Notes: generated from the sequence alone by a model not told the origin. 64,000 bases of DNA from CAMLIZ01 sp036231905 (GCF_036231905.1 NZ_JAZARE010000004.1:310001-374000), one strand, 5' to 3'. Positions 41,584 to 50,063 are shown, numbered from the stretch's first letter. Made by a program: numbers and translations.

Positions 41584-43005
41584 TCACTGGTTGGCCAGCA
41601 CCACGGTGTTGGCGGAGCTCTGATAGTACGGGTCGGCCGGGCTGCGGCTGCGCTGGGTCTGGCCGGGGTCGCGCGGCAGGGTCAGCTCGGTGAGCGCCTG
41701 CCGCAGGTCCTTGCGGTCGCTGCTCACGTCGGCCACCACTTGGCGCACCACCTCGCGGGTGATGCCGTTGAACACCTGCGAGGCCACCTTGCCGGCCGTG
41801 GGCATCTTGGTGACGGCCGCGGTGCCCGCGCCCACCACGGTGGTGAAGATGTTGGTGAGGATCTCGCCCTTGGTCTTGTCGTCGGCGTTGAGCTTGTTGA
41901 TGCCCGCCTCGATGGCACCGGCGTAGTAGCCCAGGTTCTCGGCGTTGCGATAGAAGTTGTCGCCGTTGCTCGACTTCTCCGCGGTGTTGATGAACTCGGT
42001 GGCCGTCTTGCCGGTGCCCGCGCCCTGCAGCTGGGCGATCTGGCGGCCCAGCACCGGGTTGCTGGCCGAGCCGTCTTCGCTCACGAGCTCGCCCACGTAC
42101 TTGGCGAGCGCGCGCCCGCCGATGTCGTTGGTGTTGAGCTGGTCCACGATGCCGCGCGTGTCCGAATCCATCAGCTTGGTGAGGCCGTCGGCCACCACCT
42201 TGGCCGCGTCCTTGGCGCCGGGGTTGGGCGTGAGCAGCGTGTCGGAGCCGCGGATGTCGTCCAGCGCCTTGGTGGCGGCTTCGAACACCCGCGCCTTCAC
42301 GGCGGGGTCGTGGCTGCCGGCCGCGGCTTCCAGCATGGAGTGCAGGCCGGCCGGGTCGTAGGTGGTCTGCGGCGCCGACACGCCCCCCATGCCGGAGTAG
42401 GTGGTGATCTTCTCGCCTTCGCCGGCCTTCACCACAGCGGCCAGCTGGTCGGGCGTGAGTGCCTTCACCGCAGCGTCGAAGCCGGCCGGGTCGTTCTTCA
42501 TGCTGGACAGCACGCTGCCGATCGCCTGCGCCTCCTTGTCGCCGGTGCGCAGGCTGTTGTAACCGAAGCCCGAATCGATGTCGGTGCTGCGGTCGGTGGC
42601 GCGGCCGGCGATGGACTTCACGAAGTCCACCTTGGTCTGCGAGGGTGCGAAGCCGGCCACCGCATCGCCCAGCGCCAGCACGTCCGAGCGGTCGCTGAAG
42701 GCCGAGGCCACGCGCCCCAGCTGGGTGCCGTCCAGCTCGCGGGCCAGCTCATTGAACAGGTCGCGCTTCTCCCCTCCGGACAATCCTTGTGTGCCCAGGA
42801 TGCCGCCGCTGTTGACGTCGCCGGCCAGCTCCCGCAGGTCGTCGTCACTCAGCTTGGCGGCGATGGCGTTGCTGTCGGCGGCCGACGCCTGCTTGAAGAT
42901 CTCGGCCACCTGTTTGACGTGGTCGTTGCGGTTGTGGCCGAGGAAGCCGTCGTCGTTGACAAGGCTGTGGATCTTCTCGGCGGATTGGTCGACGGTCAGG
43001 CTCAT
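41584..43005 (-). CDS. 473-residue helical protein, unrecognised; toxin-associated-like module
   Basis: A soluble protein without signal peptide or transmembrane helices, except a mildly hydrophobic stretch at about 390-410 (ILTNIFTTVVGAGTAAVTKM). It consists of short helical segments with recurring patterns such as LSDDDLRELAGDVNSGGILG, LFNELARELDGTQLGRVASA and ALTPDQLAAVVKAGEG. From memory, similar helical modules occur in large polymorphic-toxin or secretion-substrate proteins of Xanthomonadales and Burkholderiales; I could not check. The C-terminus (RSRSPADPYYQSSANTVVLANQ region) is Ser/Asn/Gln rich. It is followed by a lipoprotein gene 15 bases away, an arrangement that would fit effector and periplasmic immunity protein, but that is a hypothesis. 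Confidence 0.6.
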   Translation of the reverse strand: MSLTVDQSAEKIHSLVNDDGFLGHNRNDHVKQVAEIFKQASAADSNAIAAKLSDDDLRELAGDVNSGGILGTQGLSGGEKRDLFNELARELDGTQLGRVASAFSDRSDVLALGDAVAGFAPSQTKVDFVKSIAGRATDRSTDIDSGFGYNSLRTGDKEAQAIGSVLSSMKNDPAGFDAAVKALTPDQLAAVVKAGEGEKITTYSGMGGVSAPQTTYDPAGLHSMLEAAAGSHDPAVKARVFEAATKALDDIRGSDTLLTPNPGAKDAAKVVADGLTKLMDSDTRGIVDQLNTNDIGGRALAKYVGELVSEDGSASNPVLGRQIAQLQGAGTGKTATEFINTAEKSSNGDNFYRNAENLGYYAGAIEAGINKLNADDKTKGEILTNIFTTVVGAGTAAVTKMPTAGKVASQVFNGITREVVRQVVADVSSDRKDLRQALTELTLPRDPGQTQRSRSPADPYYQSSANTVVLANQ

Positions 43006-43185
43006 GTGTGGAACTCCCTGCAGTGCGCATCAATGAGCACAAGATAGCGAGCGCCGCCGTGCCTGCCAGCTGGGTTGGTTCCCAGGCGGCTGGCGGTTTA
43101 TGCGGCGGGTGGCGCGGTCGGCCCGCCGGGAGCCGCGCCGACCCTGGGATGGCTCCCAGGTCGGCCGGCGCCTGTCACGGGGGTG

Positions 43186-44784
43186 TCACAGCAGTTCTTC
43201 CGGCGCCAGCGGCGACAGCAGCTGCAGCAGCAGCCGCGTCCACACGCTGGTGTCGGGCTCCTCCCGCAGCACCAGCTCGCCTTCGTCGTCGGTGGTGCTC
43301 AGCCATTCGAGCCCGTCGCTGCCGTCGGCGCGCAGGCGCACGCGGTAGGAGGCCTGCAGCTTGTCCAGGTCCATCAGGCGCAGCACCTCGCGCGCCAGCT
43401 GCGGGCTTTGCACCAGCACCGCCATCTCGGTGTTGTGCTTGTCCGAACGCGGGTCGAAGTTCATCGAGCCGATGAACACGGTGCTGCGGTCGATCACGGC
43501 GGTCTTGGCGTGCAGCCGGCCGTGCGAGCTGCCGAACATGCCCAGGCGCAGGTTGCGCTTCACGCGCGTGGGGCTCAGCTCGTAGAGTTCCACGCCCAGG
43601 CGCAGCATCTGGGGGCGGTAGCGCTTGTAGCCGGTGTGCACCACCGGCTCGTCGGTGGCGGCCAGCGAATTGGTCAGCACCCGCAAGCTCACGCCGCGCT
43701 CGCGCACCTCGCGCATCAGCGCCATGCCGCTCGCCCCCGGCACTAGGTAAGGGGAGGTCATGACGATCTCCTTCTGCGCGCGGCGCATCTGGTCCAGCAC
43801 GTTGTAGCGGGCGCCGTCCACGTCCTGCAGCGGCGCCAGGCCGTAGCTGGCGGCCATGCCCCGGATCTTGTCGGGCGAGTCGGCGTAGGCGTTGGCGGGG
43901 GCCCAGATCAGGCCCAGGCGGCCGTCGTCCAGCTCGCCGGAGATCGGCCCGTAACCGAGCACGTCGTTGTCGGGCGGTGCCTCCGGCGGCGGCGTGTGTT
44001 CCGGCCCGGTGAAGGCCTCGAACTCGGCGCGCTGCAGCTCGGCGGGCAGGGTGGGCGGCACGATGGCGTGCAAGGGGAACACCACGTCGCTGTTCCAGTA
44101 GCCGTCGAACAGCGCGGCCAGGCGCGGCACCAGGGCCCCGGTGATGAAGGCGTCCAGGTCGACGAAGTTGGCGCTGAGGTTGCGCATGAAGTACTCGTCG
44201 GCGACGTTGCGCCCGCCGGCCACCGCCATCGCACCGTCGGCGATGAACAGCTTGTTGTGCATGCGGTGGTTCACGCGCCGGAAGTCGGCCAGCGAGGCGA
44301 TGAAGCGCGTCACCAGCCCGTCGCGCCCGGCCGGGAACGGGTTGAACAGCCGCACCTCCACATTCGGGTGGGCGGCCAGGCCCAGCAGCAGCGGGTCGCT
44401 GCCCGCGGTGTACAGGTCGTCCACCAGCAGCCGCACCCGCACGCCGCGCAACGCGGCGTCGCGCAGGCTGCGCAGGAAGTAGCGCCCGGTTTGATCGTTG
44501 GCGATGTGGTAGTACTGCACGTCGAGCGTGGCCTGGGCCCGCTGCGCCAGCGCGATGCGGGTGTTCAGCGCAAACGCGCCGATGGGCAGCAGGCGAAAGC
44601 CGGTGAGCTCGGGCGCGGGCGAGCTGTCCGCCGCGATGCGGCCCAGCACGGTGGCGCCGGAGGCGGGCAGGGCGTGGCTGGGCGTGCGCTGCGCCTGCGG
44701 CGGCAGGCTCGCGCAGGCGCCCAGGCAGCCCAGCAGGGCGGCCAGGAGCAAGCGGGTGGCGAAGCGGACGACTGCGTGCGTCAT
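43186..44784 (-). CDS. Phospholipase D family lipoprotein (ClsC-like)
   Basis: A 532-residue protein with two HKD motifs: HNKLFIADGAMAVAGGRN (about 165-182) and HAKTAVIDRSTVFIGSMN (about 425-442), the two half-sites of the phospholipase D/cardiolipin synthase fold. It has an N-terminal signal peptide with lipobox LGAC (mature start about Cys22, followed by ASLPP). E. coli ClsC (YmdC) is the nearest functional relative I know of: a cardiolipin synthase using phosphatidylethanolamine. The export signal here points to a lipid-modified periplasmic enzyme, so a phospholipase role is also possible. It is divergent from the peroxiredoxin gene, 79 bases away. Confidence 0.82.
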   Translation of the reverse strand: MTHAVVRFATRLLLAALLGCLGACASLPPQAQRTPSHALPASGATVLGRIAADSSPAPELTGFRLLPIGAFALNTRIALAQRAQATLDVQYYHIANDQTGRYFLRSLRDAALRGVRVRLLVDDLYTAGSDPLLLGLAAHPNVEVRLFNPFPAGRDGLVTRFIASLADFRRVNHRMHNKLFIADGAMAVAGGRNVADEYFMRNLSANFVDLDAFITGALVPRLAALFDGYWNSDVVFPLHAIVPPTLPAELQRAEFEAFTGPEHTPPPEAPPDNDVLGYGPISGELDDGRLGLIWAPANAYADSPDKIRGMAASYGLAPLQDVDGARYNVLDQMRRAQKEIVMTSPYLVPGASGMALMREVRERGVSLRVLTNSLAATDEPVVHTGYKRYRPQMLRLGVELYELSPTRVKRNLRLGMFGSSHGRLHAKTAVIDRSTVFIGSMNFDPRSDKHNTEMAVLVQSPQLAREVLRLMDLDKLQASYRVRLRADGSDGLEWLSTTDDEGELVLREEPDTSVWTRLLLQLLSPLAPEELL

Positions 44785-44863
44785 GGGGCCATTGGGGAAA
44801 GTTGAATCCGGCTCACGCCTGCCGGCGTAACAATAGGCGGCGATCGACGCGAGAGGATACGCA

Positions 44864-45409
44864 ATGAACCGACGTCTGCTACTCCAGGGCCTGGCCGGCG
44901 CGGGCGCGCTCACGCTGCTGCCTGCACGCGCGGCGCTCGACGTGGGCGACAAGGCGCCCGATTTCTCGGCGCAGGGCTCGCTCGCCGGCAAGGTGTTCCG
45001 CTTCCAGCTGTCGGAGGCGCTGAAGGCCGGCCCGGTGGTGCTGTACTTCTACCCCGCCGCCTTCTCCACCGGTTGCACGGTGGAGGCACACCAGTTTGCC
45101 GAAGCCACCGAGCAGTTCAAGGCGCTGGGCGCCACGGTGGTGGGGGTGTCGCACGACGACATCGACACGCTCAACCGCTTCTCGGTCACCGAATGCCGGG
45201 GCAAGTTCGCGGTGCTGGCCGATGCCGACCAGAGCATCATGAAGTCCTACGACGCGGTGCTGACGCTGAAGCCCGAGTACGCCAACCGGGTGTCCTACGT
45301 GATTTCGCCCAACAGCACGGTGGTGTACCAGTACACCAGCCTCAACCCGTTCAAGCACGTGGCCAACACGATGAACGCGTTGAAGAGCTGGAAGGTCGCG
45401 CAGAAATAG
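44864..45409 (+). CDS. Exported peroxiredoxin (AhpC/TSA, Bcp-like)
   Basis: A 181-residue thiol peroxidase. An N-terminal signal, MNRRLLLQGLAGAGALTLLP with an RR pair at 3-4, suggests Tat export, so it would act in the periplasm. The peroxidatic cysteine is Cys71 in AAFSTGCTVEAHQF; the second cysteine of Bcp (five residues later) is replaced by His, but Cys111 in SVTECRGKF could resolve. This makes it an atypical PrxQ/Bcp. GAGAGGA lies seven bases before the ATG. Divergent from the phospholipase D gene. Followed by a GC-rich hairpin repeat that separates it from the convergent ycgR-like gene. Confidence 0.87.
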   Translation: MNRRLLLQGLAGAGALTLLPARAALDVGDKAPDFSAQGSLAGKVFRFQLSEALKAGPVVLYFYPAAFSTGCTVEAHQFAEATEQFKALGATVVGVSHDDIDTLNRFSVTECRGKFAVLADADQSIMKSYDAVLTLKPEYANRVSYVISPNSTVVYQYTSLNPFKHVANTMNALKSWKVAQK

Positions 45410-45412
45410 GGC

Positions 45413-45490
45413 CCCCGGCCGCGGGGTACCGCGTCCGCCGCCCCGAGGGGGCCGCGGCCCGCCTAGAGGCGGCTCGGCGCCGGGCCGCGC
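45413..45490. repeat. GC-hairpin intergenic repeat, between convergent genes
   Basis: It carries CCCCGAGGGG (45441-45450), CCGCCTAGAGGCGG (45459-45472) and CGGCGCCG (45475-45482) inverted pairs. Over nearly its whole length it matches, about 85% by eye, the reverse complement of 48787-48866. It lies directly after the peroxiredoxin stop and directly before the end of the YcgR-like gene, so it likely serves as a two-way transcript end. Confidence 0.7.
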
Positions 45491-45492
45491 GC

Positions 45493-46242
45493 TCAGCCGT
45501 CGAGCGACAGCAGCCGGCGGCGCTTCTGCGTGTGGTCGATGTAGCGCTGCAGGGTGCGCTGCGCTTCGCCGTCCAGGCGCGACATTTCGCAGCCCAGGCG
45601 CACGCCGCCGGTCTGCGGGTTCAGCGAGGTCACGTGGCACAGCTGCAGCGTGGCTTCGAAGCGGGTGTGGGGGTCCAGTTCCACCCGCACGCCGTGCACC
45701 GTGACACCCGGGGAGAGCGGCGGCACATCGTCGGGCAGGAACAGCGCGCAGCCGCCGCTGCTGACGTCCAGCACCCGCAGCGCGAGCGCCATGTCGGGGA
45801 TGGACGGGTGGCGCAGGTGCACGGTGGGCGAGCTGCGCGGCAGGGTGCGCACGCGGAAGCTGTTGCGGCGCTGGAAACGGAACACCTCGTCGGGCAGCTG
45901 GGCCTGCAGCGCGCAATGCCCGCCGCCACGCACCTCCACCAGGCCCGCGGCCTCGAACTGCAGCTTCACGCTGTCCAGGTAGGCCACCACCGTCACTTCG
46001 CCGGCTTCCACCAGCGCATGCAGCTGCGGTGCGGACTCGTTGGCGCTGAAGCTGACGCGCCGCTGCACCGGATCCAGCGTCAACACGGCGGTGGTGTAGC
46101 TGGTGCCGTCCGGGGTGGACAGGTGCACCGGCGTTGCGCTGTCCAGCAATGACTTCAGCAGGCGCACCACTTCGGCAGGGGCATCCACGCGGAAGTCCGC
46201 GCCTGAATCGTCGGCCGGTGCCGGCTGGCTGTTTCGGAACAT
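45493..46242 (-). CDS. ycgR: Flagellar brake protein, YcgR/PilZ family
   Basis: A 249-residue protein. The N-terminal YcgR domain (about 1-125) is followed by a PilZ domain (about 126-245) with both c-di-GMP contact motifs: RRNSFRVR (the RxxxR loop) and DVSSGGC (the D/NxSxxG motif). In E. coli, YcgR bound to c-di-GMP slows the flagellar motor by contacting FliG and FliM. It lies 19 bases downstream of fliT, so it is probably the last gene of the fliS-fliT-ycgR unit; co-expression with the late flagellar genes fits a brake. Confidence 0.9.
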   Translation of the reverse strand: MFRNSQPAPADDSGADFRVDAPAEVVRLLKSLLDSATPVHLSTPDGTSYTTAVLTLDPVQRRVSFSANESAPQLHALVEAGEVTVVAYLDSVKLQFEAAGLVEVRGGGHCALQAQLPDEVFRFQRRNSFRVRTLPRSSPTVHLRHPSIPDMALALRVLDVSSGGCALFLPDDVPPLSPGVTVHGVRVELDPHTRFEATLQLCHVTSLNPQTGGVRLGCEMSRLDGEAQRTLQRYIDHTQKRRRLLSLDG

Positions 46243-46261
46243 CGTGGCCTCGTCCCTGCGC

Positions 46262-46633
46262 TCAGTGCAGTGTCTTGGGCTTGCCCGCCATCATGTGGTC
46301 CAGGTCTTCCAGCCAGGGCTCGGCCAGGTGGCGGATCTCGGCGTCGTTGACCAGGATGCGCTGCATGATGCGCGACTTCAGCTGCGCCTCCTCGGGCCCC
46401 AGGTCCTTGCCGCGCGCGGCATGCTTGAGCTGGGAGATCAGCAGCACGCAGGCGCCTTCGAGCTTGACCACCTGGTCCCAGTTGCCTGCACGAGCGGCAT
46501 CGAGCATCTCGGCGCTGGCCTGCTCGATGGCTTCGTAGTAGCTCAGGAGGTTGGTGGCGTTCATGTCGGGCCTGCTGCGGTGCGCGGTATCTTGCAAGGG
46601 GAGTGCTCCGGTGGCGTCGTCGTGATCGTTCAT
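46262..46633 (-). CDS. fliT: Flagellar export chaperone FliT
   Basis: A 123-residue helical protein. FliT chaperones the filament cap protein FliD. The segment LLSYYEAIEQASAEMLDAAR is the recognisable start of the FliT domain. The ATG shares one base with the fliS stop (TGATG), which supports this start; an in-frame ATG ending at 46564 (23 residues shorter) would give a more usual length, so the first 23 residues may not be translated. Position after fliS is the usual one. Confidence 0.85.
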   Translation of the reverse strand: MNDHDDATGALPLQDTAHRSRPDMNATNLLSYYEAIEQASAEMLDAARAGNWDQVVKLEGACVLLISQLKHAARGKDLGPEEAQLKSRIMQRILVNDAEIRHLAEPWLEDLDHMMAGKPKTLH

Positions 46634-47061
46634 CAGCGGGCGCCCTGCTCGGCGTGCGGTGCAATGTCGGCCCAGGCCTGGCGCAGCGGCTGGATCAGCT
46701 GCTTGCATTCGTCCAGCGCCTGCAGGTCGTTGCGCAGGTTGGCCTGCGTCAGGCGCAGGCTCACGTAGGCGTACAGGTCGTTGAGGTCGGCTGCCAGGCG
46801 GCCGCCTTCCTTCAGGTCCAGCGCGGACTTCAGTCCCTCGTCCAGGATGCGCACGGCGCGGCTGATGGCATTGGCCTTGGCCTCGATGTTGCGGCTGGCG
46901 ATGGCGCCCTGGGCCTGGGCCAGCGCTTCCATCAGGCCGTCGAACAGCATGGCGACCAGGCGGTGCGGCGAGGCACCATGCACGTCGATCTCGACGCCGG
47001 TCTTGCGGTAGACACTGCCCAGGTCCCTGGGAGAAGCGAATCGGCTCATGGTGGCAAACAT
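46633..47061 (-). CDS. fliS: Flagellar secretion chaperone FliS
   Basis: A 142-residue helical chaperone that holds flagellin before export. The core YRKTGVEIDVHGASPHRLVA, MLFDGLMEALAQAQGAIASR and the C-terminal helix region are typical. Start: the ATG ending at 47061. The longer open frame upstream (to 47127) contains a sigma-28 promoter in its first codons, so it cannot be the normal reading frame start. The Ala/Phe-rich N-terminus MFATMSRFASPRDLGSVY is typical for the group. Confidence 0.93.
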   Translation of the reverse strand: MFATMSRFASPRDLGSVYRKTGVEIDVHGASPHRLVAMLFDGLMEALAQAQGAIASRNIEAKANAISRAVRILDEGLKSALDLKEGGRLAADLNDLYAYVSLRLTQANLRNDLQALDECKQLIQPLRQAWADIAPHAEQGAR

Positions 47062-47095
47062 GTCGGAGCAACTTTCTTCGATGCGATTGAAGAAG

Positions 47096-47122
47096 TTTTC
47101 GGCGTTCACCTGGAGAACTTGA
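47096..47122 (-). promoter_or_regulatory. Sigma-28 promoter for fliS-fliT-ycgR
   Basis: On the minus strand TCAAGTT (47122-47116), 12 bases, GCCGAAAA (47103-47096). Spacing and both elements match the FliA consensus (TAAAGTTT-N11-GCCGATAA) in its betaproteobacterial form. The -10 ends 35 bases before the fliS ATG, giving a short leader. Confidence 0.85.
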
Positions 47123-47167
47123 GTCACCCACTAGGGGGAAACAGGGGGTGTTCTCACCCTGAAAGCA

Positions 47168-47193
47168 CAACGGCCGGCAAAGGCCGGCCGTTG
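47168..47193. terminator. Hairpin after fliD
   Basis: CAACGGCCGGC-AAAG-GCCGGCCGTTG is an 11-pair perfect stem, 17 bases after the fliD stop and upstream of the fliS promoter. On the minus strand it is followed by TGTGCTTTC, a weak T-run. Probably separates fliD from fliS transcripts. Confidence 0.6.
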
Positions 47194-47210
47194 GCAGGGT
47201 CAGGAGGTGC

Positions 47211-48659
47211 TCACTTGCTCTTGCTGAGCATGGCCATCTGCTGCGCCACGTAGCTGGACAGGCTGTTCAGGCTGGCCATCTGGGTGTCCAGCGCCTGGTA
47301 CTGCGCGCGGATGCGCTTTTCATACGAGCTCACCCGGTCCTCCAGCTGCTGCTGGCGGTCGCCGTTCTGCTTGATGCGGGTGTTCAGGCCATCGGTGCGG
47401 GTGTCCAGGCTGCCATCGTCGGCCAGCAGGCCGTCGCCGTACATGCGGAACTGCTGCGCCAGGCCGTTGGTGGCGCCGGCGGTGCCCGCGGCATTGATGG
47501 TGCTGAAGGCCTTCTTCAGCTCCGGCAGGTTGGCCAGCGCGGAGCTGATCTTGCTGCTGCTGACCTTGAGCGTGCCGTCCTTCTGGGGCTCCAGCCCGAT
47601 GTCGGTGAGCCGGGTGAAGACGCTGGAGGCGCTGGTGCTGCCACCTGCCAGCGCGCGCAGCTGGGACATCATGTCGATCGCGGTGCGGTCGCCCTGCAGC
47701 GGGCCGCCGGTCTTGTCGTCGGGGTTGTACTTGGTCTGGTCGCGCAAGTACTTCATCGCGTCGTTGTAGGCGGTGGCGAAGTCGGTGATCGCCTTGCTCA
47801 TCGCGTCCTTGTCGCTGGCTACGTTCACCTGCACCGGCGAAGCGGCGGCCACCGGCTTGTTGAGCGTGAGCGTCAGGCCGTCCAGCACATTGCTGAGCGT
47901 GTTGCTCGCCGATTCCACCGACAGCCCGTTGATCGTGGCCACCGCGTTCTTGGCCTCCTGGTAGCGCGACATCACGCCGGCGCTGGCCGCGGGGTCGTAG
48001 GCCAGCCGCGACAGGCCGCTGGCGTCGTTGTCCACGCCGTCGCCGCCGTCGTTCACCACGATCTGGAAGGCGTTCTCGATGCCGGTGTCCTTGGAGCGGA
48101 TGGACAGCCGGGCGCCGCTGGCGTCGTTGACGATGGAGGCCACCACGCCCGCATCGGCGCCGTTGATCTTGTCGCGCACCTGCGCCAGGGTGTCGCCGTC
48201 CTCGATGGTGATCGCCACCGCCGAGCTGCCGGTCTTGGGCGTGAAGGCCGACTGGTCGGCGTTCCAGCTGCCGATGGAGATGGTCATCACGCCGGTGCCC
48301 ACGGTGGCGCTGCTGGAAGCGAACGCTGCACTGCCCACCGACTGGGCCGCGGCCAAGTGGTCCACCGCGATGTTGTAGCTGCCCGTCGTGGCGCCGTCGC
48401 CCGCGCTGACGCTCACCGCGCTGGGGTCCACCGAGGTGGCGCTCACGGCCTTCCAGGTGCTCAGGTCGGTGAGCCGGCGCGCCGCATCGCGCAGCGCCGA
48501 CATGTAGCTTTGCACCTTGCCGAAGCTGGACAGCTTGGTGTCCAGCGTGGTCTTTTCGGTCTTCAGCTGGTCGATCGGCTGGCGCTGCAGGGCGACGAGC
48601 TGCGTGACGATGCTTTCGGCATCGAGGTTGCTGCCCACACCGAGGGAAGAAATGGACAT
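47211..48659 (-). CDS. fliD: Flagellar filament cap protein FliD
   Basis: A 482-residue cap protein (hook-associated protein 2). The N-terminal FliD domain starts with SISSLGVGSNLDAESIVTQL and the C-terminal FliD domain includes the coiled coil QLEDRVSSYEKRIRAQYQAL, ending SSYVAQQMAMLSKSK. The middle part is variable. GGAGG lies six bases before the ATG, and a sigma-28 promoter is 79 bases upstream. Standard position between flagellin and fliS. Confidence 0.96.
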   Translation of the reverse strand: MSISSLGVGSNLDAESIVTQLVALQRQPIDQLKTEKTTLDTKLSSFGKVQSYMSALRDAARRLTDLSTWKAVSATSVDPSAVSVSAGDGATTGSYNIAVDHLAAAQSVGSAAFASSSATVGTGVMTISIGSWNADQSAFTPKTGSSAVAITIEDGDTLAQVRDKINGADAGVVASIVNDASGARLSIRSKDTGIENAFQIVVNDGGDGVDNDASGLSRLAYDPAASAGVMSRYQEAKNAVATINGLSVESASNTLSNVLDGLTLTLNKPVAAASPVQVNVASDKDAMSKAITDFATAYNDAMKYLRDQTKYNPDDKTGGPLQGDRTAIDMMSQLRALAGGSTSASSVFTRLTDIGLEPQKDGTLKVSSSKISSALANLPELKKAFSTINAAGTAGATNGLAQQFRMYGDGLLADDGSLDTRTDGLNTRIKQNGDRQQQLEDRVSSYEKRIRAQYQALDTQMASLNSLSSYVAQQMAMLSKSK

Positions 48660-48737
48660 CGCGAGCCTCCGCGCTGCAGTCTGAAATCAAAAATCGCCCG
48701 GCGCGGTGTTCCGAAGAACACCACGGCGGACGACGGT

Positions 48738-48764
48738 ATTTCGGCGATTTGCCCGGGGACTTGA
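48738..48764 (-). promoter_or_regulatory. Sigma-28 promoter for fliD
   Basis: On the minus strand TCAAGTC (48764-48758), 12 bases, GCCGAAAT (48745-48738), in the fliC1-fliD gap. The -10 element is about 79 bases from the fliD ATG. Confidence 0.8.
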
Positions 48765-48782
48765 GCCAGCGGTGCCGGCGGT

Positions 48783-48866
48783 GAAGCGGGCCCGGCGCCG
48801 AGCCGCCTCAAGGCGGGCCCGCGCCCCCTCGGGGGGCAAGGAGCGGTACCCCGCGACGGGGGTTGT
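48783..48866. repeat. GC-hairpin intergenic repeat downstream of the first flagellin
   Basis: Inverted counterpart of the repeat at 45413-45490: the reverse complement lines up over nearly its whole length, about 85% by eye. Contains CGGCGCCG, CCGCCTCAAGGCGG and CCCCCTCGGGGGG pairings. It begins four bases after the fliC1 stop on the minus strand and probably ends that transcript. Confidence 0.7.
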
Positions 48867-48869
48867 CAT

Positions 48870-49721
48870 TCAGCCGCCTTGCAGCAGGCGCAGCACTTGT
48901 TGGGGCAGCTGGTTGGCCTGCGCCACCATCGCCGTGCCCGCCTGCTGCAGGATCTGCGCGCGCGACAGGTTGGCAGTTTCGGCCGCGAAGTCCGCGTCCA
49001 TGATGCGGCTGCGGGCGGCGGCCTGGTTCTCCACGCCGACCTGCAGGTTGGAGATGATCGCGTCGAAGCGCGACTGCACCGAACCAAAGGTCGCGCGCTG
49101 GTTGTTCACCGTGTCCAGCGCGGTGTCGATGTTGTCGATGATCGAGCCGATCGCCGAGGCGTTGGCCGTGCTGTCGATCACCACCGTGCTGGCCGCGATG
49201 GCGGAGATGTCGGCGTTGCTGTTGAGGTTGCTGGTGGTCACCGCGATGGAGTCTTCCGTCGTGGTGTTCGCGCCGATCTGGAAGGTCATGGCGGTGGCAT
49301 CCACGCCGATGATCTTCTTGCTGTTGAAGGAGGTACCGCCGATCACGCGGGTGATTTCCTGCTGCAGCTGGGCGAATTCCTTGTTCAGCGAATCCTTGTC
49401 GCTGGTGCTGTTGCTGGCGTTGCGCGCCTGCAGGGCCAGCTCGCGCATGCGCTGCAGCGCGTCGCCGATCTTCGACAGCGCGCCTTCGGCCACCTGGGCC
49501 AGCGAGATGCCGTCGTTGGCGTTGCGGATCGCGACGTTCATGCCGCGCATCTGCGCGTTCATGCGTTCGGCGATCGCCAGGCCCGCGGCGTCGTCCTTGG
49601 CGCTGTTCACGCGCAGGCCCGACGACAGGCGCTGCATGGACGTGGCCAGCGAGGTCTGCGACGAGTTCAGGTTGCGCTGTGCGTTCAGCGACGTGATGTT
49701 GGTATTGATGGTTTGCGGCAT
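48870..49721 (-). CDS. fliC: Flagellin 1
   Basis: A 283-residue flagellin, short because it has little or no D2/D3 surface domain. The N-terminal domain INTNITSLNAQRNLNSSQTS and the C-terminal ETANLSRAQILQQAGTAMVA are the standard polymerisation domains; the protein ends LLQGG. Surface segment at about 165-215 is rich in Thr and Ser (ANTTTEDSIAVTTSNLNSNA), a possible site for O-linked sugars. The ATG ending at 49721 gives the standard N-terminus; the longer upstream frame lacks flagellin character. GGAG lies nine bases before the start. I find no sigma-28 promoter in front of it and a strong terminator for flagellin 2 upstream, so its promoter is unclear. Confidence 0.94.
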   Translation of the reverse strand: MPQTINTNITSLNAQRNLNSSQTSLATSMQRLSSGLRVNSAKDDAAGLAIAERMNAQMRGMNVAIRNANDGISLAQVAEGALSKIGDALQRMRELALQARNASNSTSDKDSLNKEFAQLQQEITRVIGGTSFNSKKIIGVDATAMTFQIGANTTTEDSIAVTTSNLNSNADISAIAASTVVIDSTANASAIGSIIDNIDTALDTVNNQRATFGSVQSRFDAIISNLQVGVENQAAARSRIMDADFAAETANLSRAQILQQAGTAMVAQANQLPQQVLRLLQGG

Positions 49722-49977
49722 TTCAAGCACTCCAGTAGAAGCCAATGACTCCCGGCGGATCGAGCCTGGCCGTGGCAGCTCGGGTCGCTGGCGCGCCACG
49801 AGCGGTCAAGGTCAGGTTCGTTTCACCGGCGGCCTCCAGTGACGGGATGCGTCAAAGGGCTGGCTGCGCGTCAGTGCTCCGGACCACGGATTCGAGCTTG
49901 CGCTCTATCCGTGGACCGAATTGTTGAAGAGGCCTTTGGCGTTCAAAAGCTTGAAATGCGGCGAGAAACCGGGCCAG
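49722..49977. other. Inter-flagellin gap with a stem-loop
   Basis: Between the flagellin-2 terminator and flagellin 1. A long stem-loop at 49881-49917 has an 11-pair outer stem with one mismatch, and an inner GAGC-GCAA-GCTC tetraloop hairpin on the minus strand; no T-run follows. No sigma-28 or sigma-54 pattern can be supported on either strand. If flagellin 1 has its own promoter it is not of the form seen in the neighbouring late genes. Confidence 0.5.
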
Positions 49978-50012
49978 AAAAAAGCCGACGACCGCGGTGG
50001 CGGTGCGTCGGC
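49978..50012 (-). terminator. Intrinsic terminator of flagellin 2
   Basis: On the minus strand GCCGACG, a bulged C, ACCGC-CACC-GCGGT, then CGTCGGC (50012-49984), followed by TTTTTT (49983-49978). It lies 52 bases after the flagellin-2 stop, a strong intrinsic terminator. Confidence 0.85.
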
Positions 50013-50063
50013 GGTGGTGGCTTCGGGGCAGGCCAGCGGCCTGCCTCGGCTCACGCGTCGCTG

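Noticed and set aside
47062..47127. Longer fliS beginning at GTG 47127
   Set aside because: The extra segment contains the sigma-28 promoter of fliS, so it would not be transcribed in full from it.
49722..49977. Sigma-28 promoter for flagellin 1
   Set aside because: The candidate -35 TTGA positions had no GCCGA-type -10 at 11-16 bases. I kept it as a missing signal.
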